DNA from: CAYGZM01 sp964354365
GTDB lineage: Bacteria > Planctomycetota > Phycisphaerae > Sedimentisphaerales > Anaerobacaceae
Assembly: GCA_964354365.1 (NCBI GenBank)
Contig: CAYGZM010000064.1
Span: forward strand, 1-19,731
DNA: 19,731 bases
Reading direction: 5' to 3'
Under the pieces are notes generated by a model that worked only from the letters and a program-made list of their open reading frames with translations, was not told where the DNA came from and searched no databases. Shown piece by piece: positions 6,630-14,189 of this stretch (positions are counted from its first letter, which is position 1; every line of letters starts with the position of its first letter). The position numbers and the translations under genes are program-made.

Positions 6630-7937
6630 ATGGAAATTAAGCCGTTTAGAGCGTTCAGATTTAATCCTGCGGTCGTCGGCAACGCGGGCGATTGCATCGC
6701 CCCGCCCTACGACGTGATCGGCCCGGAGCAGCGGCGGCGGCTCTATCGAAAAAGCCCCTATAACATCGTCCGCATCACAAAGCCCAACGAGACTCCCGCC
6801 GACAACCAGTACACGCGGGCCGCCGGCTACCTGGGCGATTGGATAGCCAGCGGCGCCCTAAAGCAGGACCCCGCCGAGGCGATATACGGCTACGTTCAGG
6901 ATTTTGAGGTAGGGGGCGCTCAATACCGGCGTCTCACCTTCATCGCGCTGGCGAGGCTCGAGGATTTCGGCCCGCCCGGGCCGGTCAGACCCCACGAGCA
7001 GACCCTCAGCAAAGCGATGCTCGACCGGCTCAATCTCAAGAGGGCGACCGCCGCCGACTTCGGCTTGGTCTTTATGCTCTATGAAGACAAGAAGGGAATA
7101 GCCGACAGAATCATCCAGAGCGCCTCGGCCGGACCCGCCATTCTCGATTGCATCGACGAGCAGGACGTCCGGCATCGCCTCTTTGCAATAACCGCAAAAA
7201 AGGACGTGGACGCAATCGTGCGAATGATGCGCGACAAGAACTGCATCATCGCCGACGGTCATCACCGCTACACAACCGGCCTGACCTATTCGAAGGAAAG
7301 CCCCAATCCCGCGGCGAAATACCAGATGCTTGCTTTCACCAATATGTCTCACGAGGGCCTGATAGTCCTGGCCACCCATCGGCTCGTGGCAAATCTCCCG
7401 GACTTCAATATGGACAGGCTGCTTGCGGACCTCGGCAGGAATTTCCAAGTCACCGGGTTTGCCTTTGGCAGGGAGCGACAGGCCAAAGCCGACGCCAGGC
7501 AGGAAATGCTTGCACGGATGCGGGCCGAGCACGGTAAGGATAAGAAGGCCTTTGGCATCTACGGGCCGAACAGCGTCTTCTACGCCGCCGTCCTCAAGAA
7601 TGCGCGTGCAATGAATGTCGCGGCGCCGAATATGAGCGCGGCGTACAGGTCACTTGACGTTGCTGTGCTGCACAAGCTCATCCTCGACGAGCTGCTCGGC
7701 ATCGACGAAGAGGTTTTGGCCCGAGGCGAGAATCTTGAATACGTCAAAGATGCGCCGACCGCAATCGACGATTCGATTGCCCAGGTGGACGCGGGCCTGA
7801 AACAGGCCGCGTTTTTTATGAACCCAATAAAACTGCAGCAGTTGATAGAAGTCACCGACGCAGGCGAAAGAATGCCGCAGAAATCGACGTACTTCTATCC
7901 GAAAATGTTCACAGGTGTAACTATCAACAAACTCTAA
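6630..7937 (+). CDS. DUF1015 family protein (possible serine-related kinase)
   Basis: The product is 435 aa, full length for DUF1015 (PF06245). Conserved blocks are present in order: FRAFRFNP at the N-terminus, APPYDVIG (24-31), RPHEQT (120-125), and the hallmark IIADGHHRYTTGL (206-218). It is cytosolic, with no signal or membrane segment. DUF1015 genes commonly sit beside serine-pathway aminotransferase or phosphoglycerate dehydrogenase genes, and a kinase-like role in serine/phosphoserine metabolism has been suggested for related ADGHHR proteins. I treat that as inference. The aminotransferase gene starts 23 bases downstream, so the two are probably co-transcribed. ATG 6630 precedes the conserved N-terminus immediately; its ribosome binding site is weak. 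Confidence 0.9.
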   Translation: MEIKPFRAFRFNPAVVGNAGDCIAPPYDVIGPEQRRRLYRKSPYNIVRITKPNETPADNQYTRAAGYLGDWIASGALKQDPAEAIYGYVQDFEVGGAQYRRLTFIALARLEDFGPPGPVRPHEQTLSKAMLDRLNLKRATAADFGLVFMLYEDKKGIADRIIQSASAGPAILDCIDEQDVRHRLFAITAKKDVDAIVRMMRDKNCIIADGHHRYTTGLTYSKESPNPAAKYQMLAFTNMSHEGLIVLATHRLVANLPDFNMDRLLADLGRNFQVTGFAFGRERQAKADARQEMLARMRAEHGKDKKAFGIYGPNSVFYAAVLKNARAMNVAAPNMSAAYRSLDVAVLHKLILDELLGIDEEVLARGENLEYVKDAPTAIDDSIAQVDAGLKQAAFFMNPIKLQQLIEVTDAGERMPQKSTYFYPKMFTGVTINKL

Positions 7938-7960
7938 CTTTTTTCCCGGAGAACCTGAAA

Positions 7961-9049
7961 ATGCCAGATTGGAAGAACCCGCCGAGATTGTTCATCCCCG
8001 GCCCGGTAATGGTCGTTGACGATGTCCTACAGCAGCTCGCCCGTCCGACACTCGGACACCGCGGCAAAGAGTACGCCCAGCTCCACGGCGAAACGGTCGA
8101 TATGCTCAAGAAAATCCTTTTCACCACGCAGAACGTTTTCCTGTCCACCTCGTCGGCGTCGGGAATCTGGGAGGCGGCGGTGCGCAACTGCCTCGCCCCC
8201 GGCGAGACGCTGCTGGCGACCGGCTGCGGCGCTTTTAGCGACAAGTGGGCCGAGGTGGCCAGAAGCTGTGGAGCGAATGTCGATGAGCTGAAAGTGGAAT
8301 GGGGCAAAGCCATTCTCCCGGAAATGATCGACGAAAAGCTCGCGACCGGCAAATACGCCGCCGTAACGCTTGTTCACAACGAGACAAGCACCGGCCTGAT
8401 GAATCCCGTCGCCGAGATAAGCAAGATGATGAAAAAGAAATACCCCGATGTCCTTGTCTTTGTGGATTCGGTCAGCGGTATGATCGGCCTGCCTTTGAAA
8501 TTCGACGAGCTCGGCTGGGACGTTGCGTTCGCCTCGGTCCAGAAGGCATTTGCCATTCCGCCCGGATTCGCCGTCGCCGTCGTCAGCAACCGCGCGCTCG
8601 AAAAGAGCAAGAGCGTGCCCAACCGCGGCTACTACTTCAACTTTGAGCTTTGGGCGGAGGCCGCCCAGAAAAATCAGACCCTCGTGACACCCAGCATACC
8701 CCACATTATGGCGCTCAACTACCAGTGTCATAAACTCGTGAAAGAGGGCATGGAAAACGTCTGGAAGCGGCACGTGAAAATGGCCGACTTCGTAAGGACC
8801 TGGGCCAAAAAGAAATTCGAGCTCTTCTGCGAGGAAAAGTATGCATCCAACACCCTCACAGCAATCAAGAACACCCGGGGGATCAACATCGGCGAAGTCA
8901 TCGCCGCAGTACAGAAAAAGCACAACACCGCCTTCGGAAACGGCTACAAAAAACTAAAAGAGCTGACCTTCAGAATCGCGCACATGGGCGATATTACCCT
9001 CAACGACCTGAAGGAGCTTATCTCCTGGATCGACGACGAGATAGGATGA
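7961..9049 (+). CDS. Class V aminotransferase, serine/alanine-glyoxylate aminotransferase type
   Basis: A PLP-dependent enzyme of 362 aa, normal for the AGXT/serine-glyoxylate/serine-pyruvate family. Visible landmarks are the FIPGPVMV start, LSTSSASGIWEAA (61-73), the HNETSTG substrate/cofactor loop (139-145), FVDSVSG with the PLP-pyridine aspartate (D169), ASVQKAFAIPPG with the Schiff-base lysine K195, and the C-terminal FRIAHMGD block. GGAGA lies about ten bases upstream of the ATG. The gene follows the DUF1015 gene by 23 bases, suggesting a joint role in serine or glyoxylate metabolism. Orthologues in this family have been annotated as serine-pyruvate or phosphoserine-like transaminases; exact substrates cannot be read from the sequence. 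Confidence 0.92.
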   Translation: MPDWKNPPRLFIPGPVMVVDDVLQQLARPTLGHRGKEYAQLHGETVDMLKKILFTTQNVFLSTSSASGIWEAAVRNCLAPGETLLATGCGAFSDKWAEVARSCGANVDELKVEWGKAILPEMIDEKLATGKYAAVTLVHNETSTGLMNPVAEISKMMKKKYPDVLVFVDSVSGMIGLPLKFDELGWDVAFASVQKAFAIPPGFAVAVVSNRALEKSKSVPNRGYYFNFELWAEAAQKNQTLVTPSIPHIMALNYQCHKLVKEGMENVWKRHVKMADFVRTWAKKKFELFCEEKYASNTLTAIKNTRGINIGEVIAAVQKKHNTAFGNGYKKLKELTFRIAHMGDITLNDLKELISWIDDEIG

Positions 9050-9075
9050 CCTGGATTTCTTGTTAGACTTTCCGC

Positions 9076-9099
9076 GTGTGCAAAATTCATTTTGCACAC
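9076..9099. repeat. Perfect inverted repeat after the aminotransferase gene
   Basis: GTGTGCAAAAT (9076-9086) and ATTTTGCACAC (9089-9099) form an 11-pair stem with a two-base centre. No T tract follows, so it is not a classical intrinsic terminator. It may be a REP-like palindrome or an mRNA 3'-end stabiliser. Confidence 0.7.
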
Positions 9100-9127
9100 C
9101 CTACCGGCTGTTTTGTAATCCTAAAGG

Positions 9128-9222
9128 TGCGTTTTGCGCTTTGGCGGCTACCAGCAGAACGAGCGCGTTGGCGGGCGTGCGCAGGCCTCTTGGCTGCTGG
9201 TAGCCCAAAGGCGATAAACGCA
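9128..9222. repeat. Long imperfect inverted repeat, possible structured RNA or miniature element
   Basis: The left arm 9128-9157 (TGCGTTTTGCGCTTTGG then CGGCTACCAGCAG) and right arm 9194-9222 (CTGCTGGTAGCC then CAAAGGCGATAAACGCA) pair over about 28 positions with a few mismatches and enclose a GC-rich 36-base centre. No protein is encoded. The function is unknown; it is much longer than a terminator stem. Confidence 0.65.
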
Positions 9223-9300
9223 TTTCCCAGGCAGATAGAGGGCGTTATTACAGCGTAAATCGCGTTCTACGTGAAGAACTGAAGAAAGAGAGAGGTACTA

Positions 9301-9329
9301 TTGCCAAAAGGCACACATTATGCTATATT
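9301..9329 (+). promoter_or_regulatory. Promoter of the toxin-antitoxin pair
   Basis: TTGCCA at 9301-9306 and TATATT at 9324-9329 have the ideal 17-base spacer. The predicted start of transcription, six or seven bases past the -10, falls on or next to the ATG at 9336, which implies a leaderless mRNA. Confidence 0.6.
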
Positions 9330-9335
9330 TGTACC

Positions 9336-9626
9336 ATGAAGAACTTTGATTGGAATGTTGGCAAGAATGACGAGTTACGGTCCGAGCGAAACATTGCATT
9401 TGAAGAAATCGTCTTCTCGCTTATTCGAGGCGGGCTGCTCGATATTATCGAACAGCCGAACCCCGATAAGTATCCCGATCAGAAAGTATTCGTTGTCGAG
9501 GTTGACGATTATGTTTATCTGGTGCCTTTTGTTGAGACAGAGGAATGTGTGTTTCTAAAGACAATAATCCCGAGCCGGAAAATGACAAAGAGATATCTCG
9601 GAGGTAATAAACGTGAAACTCAGTAA
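9336..9626 (+). CDS. BrnT-like (DUF497-type) toxin
   Basis: The product is 96 aa. The N-terminal FDWNVGKNDELRSERNIAFE resembles BrnT toxins (FDWDpaKN..n..KHgisFee), and the central VFVVEVDDYVYLVPFVE plus C-terminal IIPSRKMTKRYL fit the small RelE-like RNase fold expected for BrnT. The predicted role is mRNA cleavage, inhibited by the partner encoded directly downstream. The two genes overlap by 14 bases in the order toxin then antitoxin, as in brnTA. No ribosome binding site precedes the ATG; the upstream promoter suggests leaderless translation. The divergence is enough that it could instead belong to a related BrnT-like family. Confidence 0.7.
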   Translation: MKNFDWNVGKNDELRSERNIAFEEIVFSLIRGGLLDIIEQPNPDKYPDQKVFVVEVDDYVYLVPFVETEECVFLKTIIPSRKMTKRYLGGNKRETQ

Positions 9627-9885
9627 AGAAGAAAAGAAGCTGCTGGAGGCTGTCGAGGAGGGTAGGTGGAAATCCATCCGGGGTTTTAAGACAGAGGCGA
9701 AAAGGTACGAACAGTACGCCCGAGCCGCCTTTCGGAAGGACAAGAGAGTCAATATCAGAATCTCAGAGAGAGACCTCATCAAGATTCAGAAGAGGGCTCT
9801 CGAAGAAGGTCTGGCGTATCAGACCCTCATCTCAAGCATACTGCACAAATTCGTGGGCGGTCGGCTTGTGGAAAAACCTTACTGA
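9613..9885 (+). CDS. Antitoxin, CopG/BrnA-like ribbon-helix-helix
   Basis: The product is 90 aa. The N-terminal half (KLSKEEKKLLEAVEEGRWKS) is charged and helical, like toxin-binding antitoxin regions. The second half, KRVNIRISERDLIKIQKRAL followed by EEGLAYQTLISSILHKFV, is a typical ribbon-helix-helix: a short strand and two helices that dimerise and bind operator DNA. It is expected to neutralise the toxin and repress the pair's promoter. The start is GTG at 9613, supported by GGAGGT eight bases upstream, inside the end of the toxin gene (14-base overlap, hence translational coupling). Confidence 0.8.
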   Translation: MKLSKEEKKLLEAVEEGRWKSIRGFKTEAKRYEQYARAAFRKDKRVNIRISERDLIKIQKRALEEGLAYQTLISSILHKFVGGRLVEKPY

Positions 9886-9932
9886 CAATTTCTCCGGCGG
9901 GCCGCCGTCGCATTTGCTGCATTATCACGCAC

Positions 9933-10397
9933 TTATGATGTGACGTGATAGCCGAATTCGAGCACCTTGGGCTTGACTAATCTGCGGTAGTCGGCCATGC
10001 TCATCCGGACGGCCTTGTTGTGTGTGCCGGCCTGGAAGGTGATGTGGTCGTCCTCTACGAGCGCTTTGTCGATAATCGTGGGCAGGTCGTAGAGATTGCC
10101 GATAGGCGGCTCGGCGCCCAGGTCGCAGTCCTCGAACATTCCGCCCATATCGTTTTCGTCCGCCAACTCGACCGACTTTGCGCCCAACTGCTTCTTCAGC
10201 GCCCTCAAATCGACCTTGCACGGCGCAGGCAGGACGCACATCAGATGCTTGCCGTCCGCCTTGACAATCACCGGCTTGGCCACGTATCTGCCCGGCTCAT
10301 GCTCCGCCGCCGCCATCTGCTGGGCGGTGAACGCCGGCTCGTGGTCCGTGACCTCGTACTTCACGCCCGACTCGTCCAGGAAATCTATCACTCGCAT
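9933..10397 (-). CDS. YbaK/ProX-type aminoacyl-tRNA deacylase
   Basis: The product is 154 aa, the usual size for free-standing YbaK-domain proteins (PF04073), which clear mischarged tRNAs such as Cys-tRNA(Pro) or Ala-tRNA(Pro). Visible features are the N-terminal helix MRVIDFLDESGVKYEV, the HEPAFTAQQMA block, the conserved lysine in AKPVIVKADG (K41), LGAEPPIG (93-100), and the ending FQAGTHNKAVRMSMADYRRL. Which tRNA it acts on cannot be decided here. ATG 10397 has an excellent ribosome binding site (GGAGGT, five bases). A longer frame to 10448 adds a Cys/Trp-containing segment with no support. It lies downstream of the heparinase-like gene on the same strand, separated by 228 bases, so co-transcription is uncertain. 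Confidence 0.9.
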   Translation of the reverse strand: MRVIDFLDESGVKYEVTDHEPAFTAQQMAAAEHEPGRYVAKPVIVKADGKHLMCVLPAPCKVDLRALKKQLGAKSVELADENDMGGMFEDCDLGAEPPIGNLYDLPTIIDKALVEDDHITFQAGTHNKAVRMSMADYRRLVKPKVLEFGYHVTS

Positions 10398-10517
10398 CTT
10401 GCACCTCCAAAAAACCGTTCCCCGAAAACAGTTGTTCACGCCCATCATCTAACCGCCCTCGCCCCCGTCAATCAAGTAAATTTCATCCCTCCACATCCCC
10501 CGGCGGTGAGAGAAGGC

Positions 10518-10539
10518 GATGTTCATTTATACGAACATC
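10518..10539. repeat. Small palindrome between two minus-strand genes
   Basis: GATGTTC and GAACATC (7 pairs) flank ATTTATAC; ATATTTT follows on the plus strand. It could be a weak terminator or an operator upstream of the deacylase gene; neither is established. Confidence 0.4.
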
Positions 10540-10625
10540 ATATTTTAAGCTATAGTTCTCTTTTTTCTGTGCTCTGCCCGTCATTCGCAGCGCGGCCGCG
10601 GTGTGCCGGGAGCCGCCGAATGGTA

Positions 10626-12566
10626 TTAACGCTCCGCCGGGCCGCTTTGCTCTATGGGTCTTATCACAAGGCGGACAGTCGCACTGCTTACAGGCCCCTT
10701 CAGGTTGATGCCCAATCGCGTCGGCTTCTTTCGCGCGCTGACATCCTCGTCAATTGTCTCAGCCTCAATCTCGAACTCCGCCCCGTCCACCTCGATATCC
10801 ACTCGCAGAGCCTTGCCCGAGTCATAGACCGTCAGCGACGAAGGAGAGACCTTCTTCCAGTCGCTGAGCGTCACCAGCGCCGTGCCGAAATCACAAGGCC
10901 GGGAGAAGGCGACCTGGTCGGTCACCGTCAGAGAGCCGCTGCCCTGGCGTGAATACACGAACTTGCGCTCGAGCTTTTTGAGCTCGCTGACATCGTATGC
11001 CGAAGAGATATCAAGCGCCAGCGTGTCGGTCCTGTCCGTGAAGTCACTACTGATAATACGCCCGCGAGCCTGGCTCCCCGTCTGCTGCAACTTTCCGGCG
11101 ACAACCGGGACAGGGTGGCCGTATGAGTTGAGGACTTTGCTTTCGTAGCGACGGCTGCTGAATGTGCGGGCGGTATATACCTCCCCGCCCGGATCAAGCA
11201 GCAGCGCCGTATCGCCGAGCACCACGACGAACGACCCGACGTCGTTATGATTGTGATGTTCGTTATTGTGCCCGCCCTTCAGCGCCACGCCGAACTGCGA
11301 TGCCGAACCGGTCGTCGGCCTGCAGACAAGGATTCCGGCTTTGTCGAACCACGAGCGAACGCCGGGTCCCGAGGAAACCGCCGAGGCCGGCTGCGTCCGC
11401 GAAGCTGAGTTGTCAAAGCTGTATATCATACTCTCGTACAGAGAGCCATCCGCGCCGACGGGGTCTATCTCTTCCCACCGCTGCAATCCCATAGCAAACC
11501 TCCGGCCGACAAAATACATCAGTCTCGAATCGGGCCTGGCCCTGACCGAACAATCCGCAAAGGCCGGATACACGCCGTTGATAATCTCGATGTCGGCTCC
11601 GAATTTCGCGGCCGCTTTGGCCCGGCCGTCTGCAAGAAGGTCAACCTTGCCGCCGGTAGCCTGATGAATCGCCTCGCTGAGCATCACATAATAGCCAAAG
11701 CCGTAATTCCAGTAGCCGAGGCCCTCCGAGCAGTAACCGTCATCGGTAAATCCGCTCAGGAAGTTCCGCGAGTAGTGCTCCGCCGCCGCGATATACAGCG
11801 CGCGACGCTCAGCCGAATCAATCACCGCCAGTGCGGAACCCGTCACTGCCCCAAGGCAGACGGCGTTCCAGTTGTTCGTCGTCGTCATCCACCAGTTTTT
11901 CTCCCGCTTGCCCGAAACCATATCCTCGTATGGCCGAAATATCCTCTGCTCGAGGTTATCCCGAATCATCCGCCGACACTCCGCGCCGAGCTTCTCACCC
12001 AGAAGGTAATCGCCCGTAGCTAACGACCAGCCGAGACCCGAAGAGCCAAGGTCAATATCGATACTTGTCCTGTTAAAGTTCGCAAGGCTGCCGTCGTGGG
12101 CCGGCATCACCCATGTCCGCTCGGCGCACAGGGCCTTGACGACTTCCTCAAACGCCGGGATGAACCGCCCCTTGTTCTCCAGACATTCGGCCAAGACCAA
12201 TGTCCGCACCCTTTCTCGGCGACGACCGCTGACGGACTGCCATCGCGTGCGGTTGCCGGTACGAGAGAAATCCAGGAATAAATCGTCGCTTTGTTCGGGA
12301 ATCTGGTCTCGCAATAGACTTTGTGCCTCGGCGATTACGCCCTTCAATGAATCGTTCCCGGCCAGTCGATTCCATGCGTCCCTGTCTGTTATAGGGGCGC
12401 CCGGCCCCTTGGCCGTGTTGGACATCATCGCCGCGATCTCTTTGACGCGGGCCTGGTCGATTTCCTCTGCCGCCCGCGCTAGATTCCCGGGTGACGCGAT
12501 GTTCTCAACGCCAAAGTAGAAAGTCACGAAAGCCAACAATACCAGCCGTTGTGCAGTCTCTCTCAT
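10626..12566 (-). CDS. Secreted heparinase II/III-like polysaccharide lyase
   Basis: The product is 646 aa. A signal peptide (RLVLLAFVTFYFGV, cleavage probably near residue 32) exports it. The N-terminal half looks like the alpha/alpha-toroid of heparinase-type lyases, with NWWMTTTNNWNAVCLGAV (224-241) and DDGYCSEGLGYWNYGFGYY (275-293) carrying candidate catalytic Asn/Tyr residues. The beta-sandwich half opens with the PF07940 signature GGHNNEHHNHNDVGSF (431-446), whose histidines bind metal or substrate. The expected activity is beta-elimination of a uronic-acid-containing glycan; the substrate (alginate, glycosaminoglycan or ulvan-like) is undetermined. GGAAG lies six bases before the ATG. 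No sulfatase or transporter gene is adjacent, so this is not an obvious polysaccharide utilisation locus. Confidence 0.88.
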   Translation of the reverse strand: MRETAQRLVLLAFVTFYFGVENIASPGNLARAAEEIDQARVKEIAAMMSNTAKGPGAPITDRDAWNRLAGNDSLKGVIAEAQSLLRDQIPEQSDDLFLDFSRTGNRTRWQSVSGRRRERVRTLVLAECLENKGRFIPAFEEVVKALCAERTWVMPAHDGSLANFNRTSIDIDLGSSGLGWSLATGDYLLGEKLGAECRRMIRDNLEQRIFRPYEDMVSGKREKNWWMTTTNNWNAVCLGAVTGSALAVIDSAERRALYIAAAEHYSRNFLSGFTDDGYCSEGLGYWNYGFGYYVMLSEAIHQATGGKVDLLADGRAKAAAKFGADIEIINGVYPAFADCSVRARPDSRLMYFVGRRFAMGLQRWEEIDPVGADGSLYESMIYSFDNSASRTQPASAVSSGPGVRSWFDKAGILVCRPTTGSASQFGVALKGGHNNEHHNHNDVGSFVVVLGDTALLLDPGGEVYTARTFSSRRYESKVLNSYGHPVPVVAGKLQQTGSQARGRIISSDFTDRTDTLALDISSAYDVSELKKLERKFVYSRQGSGSLTVTDQVAFSRPCDFGTALVTLSDWKKVSPSSLTVYDSGKALRVDIEVDGAEFEIEAETIDEDVSARKKPTRLGINLKGPVSSATVRLVIRPIEQSGPAER

Positions 12567-13360
12567 TACATTCTTCCTTTCACCCCGAAACTCTTCAAAT
12601 TATCCTGGAATGACTCATAATACGCGCAACATCATACCAGACTCGCAGCACATAAACAACCTGCCTGACTAATCCACGAATATCAGACTGATTCATCGTC
12701 GAAGCCGCCTGCACCGAAGTCTTCCCATACGACAATGCAACAAACGAAAAACAAGCTGATAACATATTGACAAAGGTCGTTCCATATCAGGGTGGGGCTT
12801 GCCCGCACGGACAATGGCGGGCTTGCCCCCACCGAACTGGTGGGCTGAAGCCCACCCTACAGGGCTGGGGCCATTTCAAGCCTGCCCCCGTTCGCCGACA
12901 ATCGGGCGGATCAACGGCACGACCGAATCTCCGAGGCCGCGAAAACCACTATTATAAGCCCTCAATTCCGGGATTCCCGATAAAACAAGCAAGCGGTGCA
13001 AATAATTGGCCAGTTTAAGTGAAACCGGCTTTGCCGATTGCCGAAATGATTCATATATATTTATGGGGTTCGCCCGACTTCAAAAAGCCTCGTATAGTGC
13101 CTTTGGAGGCCGGGACGGAACAGATTGGATGCCCAAAAATGGTCCTTCGGATGCTGAGAAAGGCTGTTTCAGCGTTGAAAGCAGGGGCGGCGTTGACGTC
13201 GCCTTATTTCGGGACGCCGTTTGACCGGGGGCTTTCATTGCTCTCGAGGCAGGCGTGCGAGGCAAGAAATTCCGGGCCGCGTTTTGCTTATTCGTGCGCC
13301 TCTGTTTCGCACATTTACTGCAGAATGCCAGGCCCAGGTCGTATCACGGGGGAGGCTAAA
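12567..13360. other. Long intergenic region between divergent genes
   Basis: This stretch separates the heparinase-like gene (minus) and the PilZ gene (plus). It contains REP-like copy 2 (12791-12860). The PilZ frame is open upstream to 13019, but its translation there (Cys- and Ser-rich, no conserved block) looks non-coding and the good ribosome binding site is at 13361. A GCCTC...GAGGC stem at about 13087-13110 is the only other structure seen. I looked for a c-di-GMP riboswitch consensus and found none. Confidence 0.5.
12791..12860. repeat. REP-like double palindrome, copy 2
   Basis: GGTGGGGCTTGCCC, a GC-rich spacer and then the 31-base core shared exactly with 6412-6442 (12828-12858), containing GGTGGGC-TGAA-GCCCACC. 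It lies in a gene-free stretch, in contrast to copy 1. Confidence 0.8.
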
Positions 13361-14179
13361 ATGAATGAAGTAGTGATGATGAACGAGGCCGAGCCGAAAC
13401 AGGTGCTGCAAGCCGCCATCGACAAGAAAGTGACGGCCATTATGTCCTATTTGTCGAAGGGCAAATGGCACGTCGCCAAAGTTCTGCCCGTTGAGCTGTC
13501 CGGCGAGCGATTGTGCGTCGAGAGCACTCACGCGCACAGCAGGCAGCATCCGATCAACATACAGATCGGTCAGCCTGTCGGCATATCGTTCAAGCACGAG
13601 TACGGCAAGTTCGTTTTTGACACCGCTGTCGTCGCGCTCGAGCCCTCGACTGAGACCGCCGGAGGAATGGTTGTCTTGGCGGTCCCCGAACACATTGAGG
13701 TCATCCAGCGGCGGAGCTATTTCCGGGTTGAGGTGCCCTCGCCGCTAAAGGTGAACGTGACGCTCTGGCACCGCAAGAGCAGCCCCGACTCTCGGGAGCG
13801 GATGCCCGATAGCCCGCAGGATGCTCGTCGTTATGGCCGCGGCAGGCTGGTTGACATTTCCGCCGGCGGCGCACAGGTCATGCTCGAAGATGACGCATCC
13901 GGCGAGGAGCCGCAGTTCAGGCAGGGCCAGTTCATCGGGATACGATTCACCCCCCTGCCCTACGAGACGCCGCTGGTGCTCACCGCACAAATCAGGAACG
14001 CCCTTCCCAGGGCCGACGGCAATACCATTTATCTCGGACTCCAGATTGTCGGGCTGGAAGCCAGCATCGAGGGCCGTCAGATGCTGACCAGGCTCGTCGG
14101 CGTAGTTGAGCGGTACTACAAGATGAACCAGGCCGCCGCCAAGCACAAAGAAAGTCCGAGCGTCCCGGCAGTTGTGTAG
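13361..14179 (+). CDS. YcgR-like PilZ domain c-di-GMP receptor
   Basis: The product is 272 aa. The N-terminal part (about residues 15-110) resembles the YcgR-N/PilZN beta-barrel domain, and the rest is a PilZ domain. Both c-di-GMP-binding motifs are present: RxxxR as R118-SYF-R122 in the linker, and D/NxSxxG as D165-I-S-A-G-G170. An insertion of about 25 charged residues (WHRKSSPDSRERMPD...) sits between the two motifs. Proteins of this layout act as c-di-GMP-dependent flagellar brakes or regulators of surface structures; the target is unknown here. ATG 13361 has GGAGG six bases upstream and is preferred over the open frame to 13019. It converges with pssA, with ten bases between stop codons. 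Confidence 0.88.
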   Translation: MNEVVMMNEAEPKQVLQAAIDKKVTAIMSYLSKGKWHVAKVLPVELSGERLCVESTHAHSRQHPINIQIGQPVGISFKHEYGKFVFDTAVVALEPSTETAGGMVVLAVPEHIEVIQRRSYFRVEVPSPLKVNVTLWHRKSSPDSRERMPDSPQDARRYGRGRLVDISAGGAQVMLEDDASGEEPQFRQGQFIGIRFTPLPYETPLVLTAQIRNALPRADGNTIYLGLQIVGLEASIEGRQMLTRLVGVVERYYKMNQAAAKHKESPSVPAVV

Positions 14180-14189
14180 CACCTTGAGT

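Noticed and set aside
8027..8923. 298-codon minus-strand frame inside the aminotransferase gene
   Set aside because: Shadow of a GC-rich gene; the plus-strand protein has complete PLP-enzyme motifs.
10020..10952. 310-codon plus-strand frame over the deacylase and heparinase-like genes
   Set aside because: It spans two well-supported minus-strand genes and their intergenic gap; the composition is Arg/His/Leu shadow-like.
13019..13360. Longer PilZ protein starting at 13019, or a c-di-GMP riboswitch in this leader
   Set aside because: The extension has no conserved features and the strong ribosome binding site is at 13361. No GEMM consensus was found.
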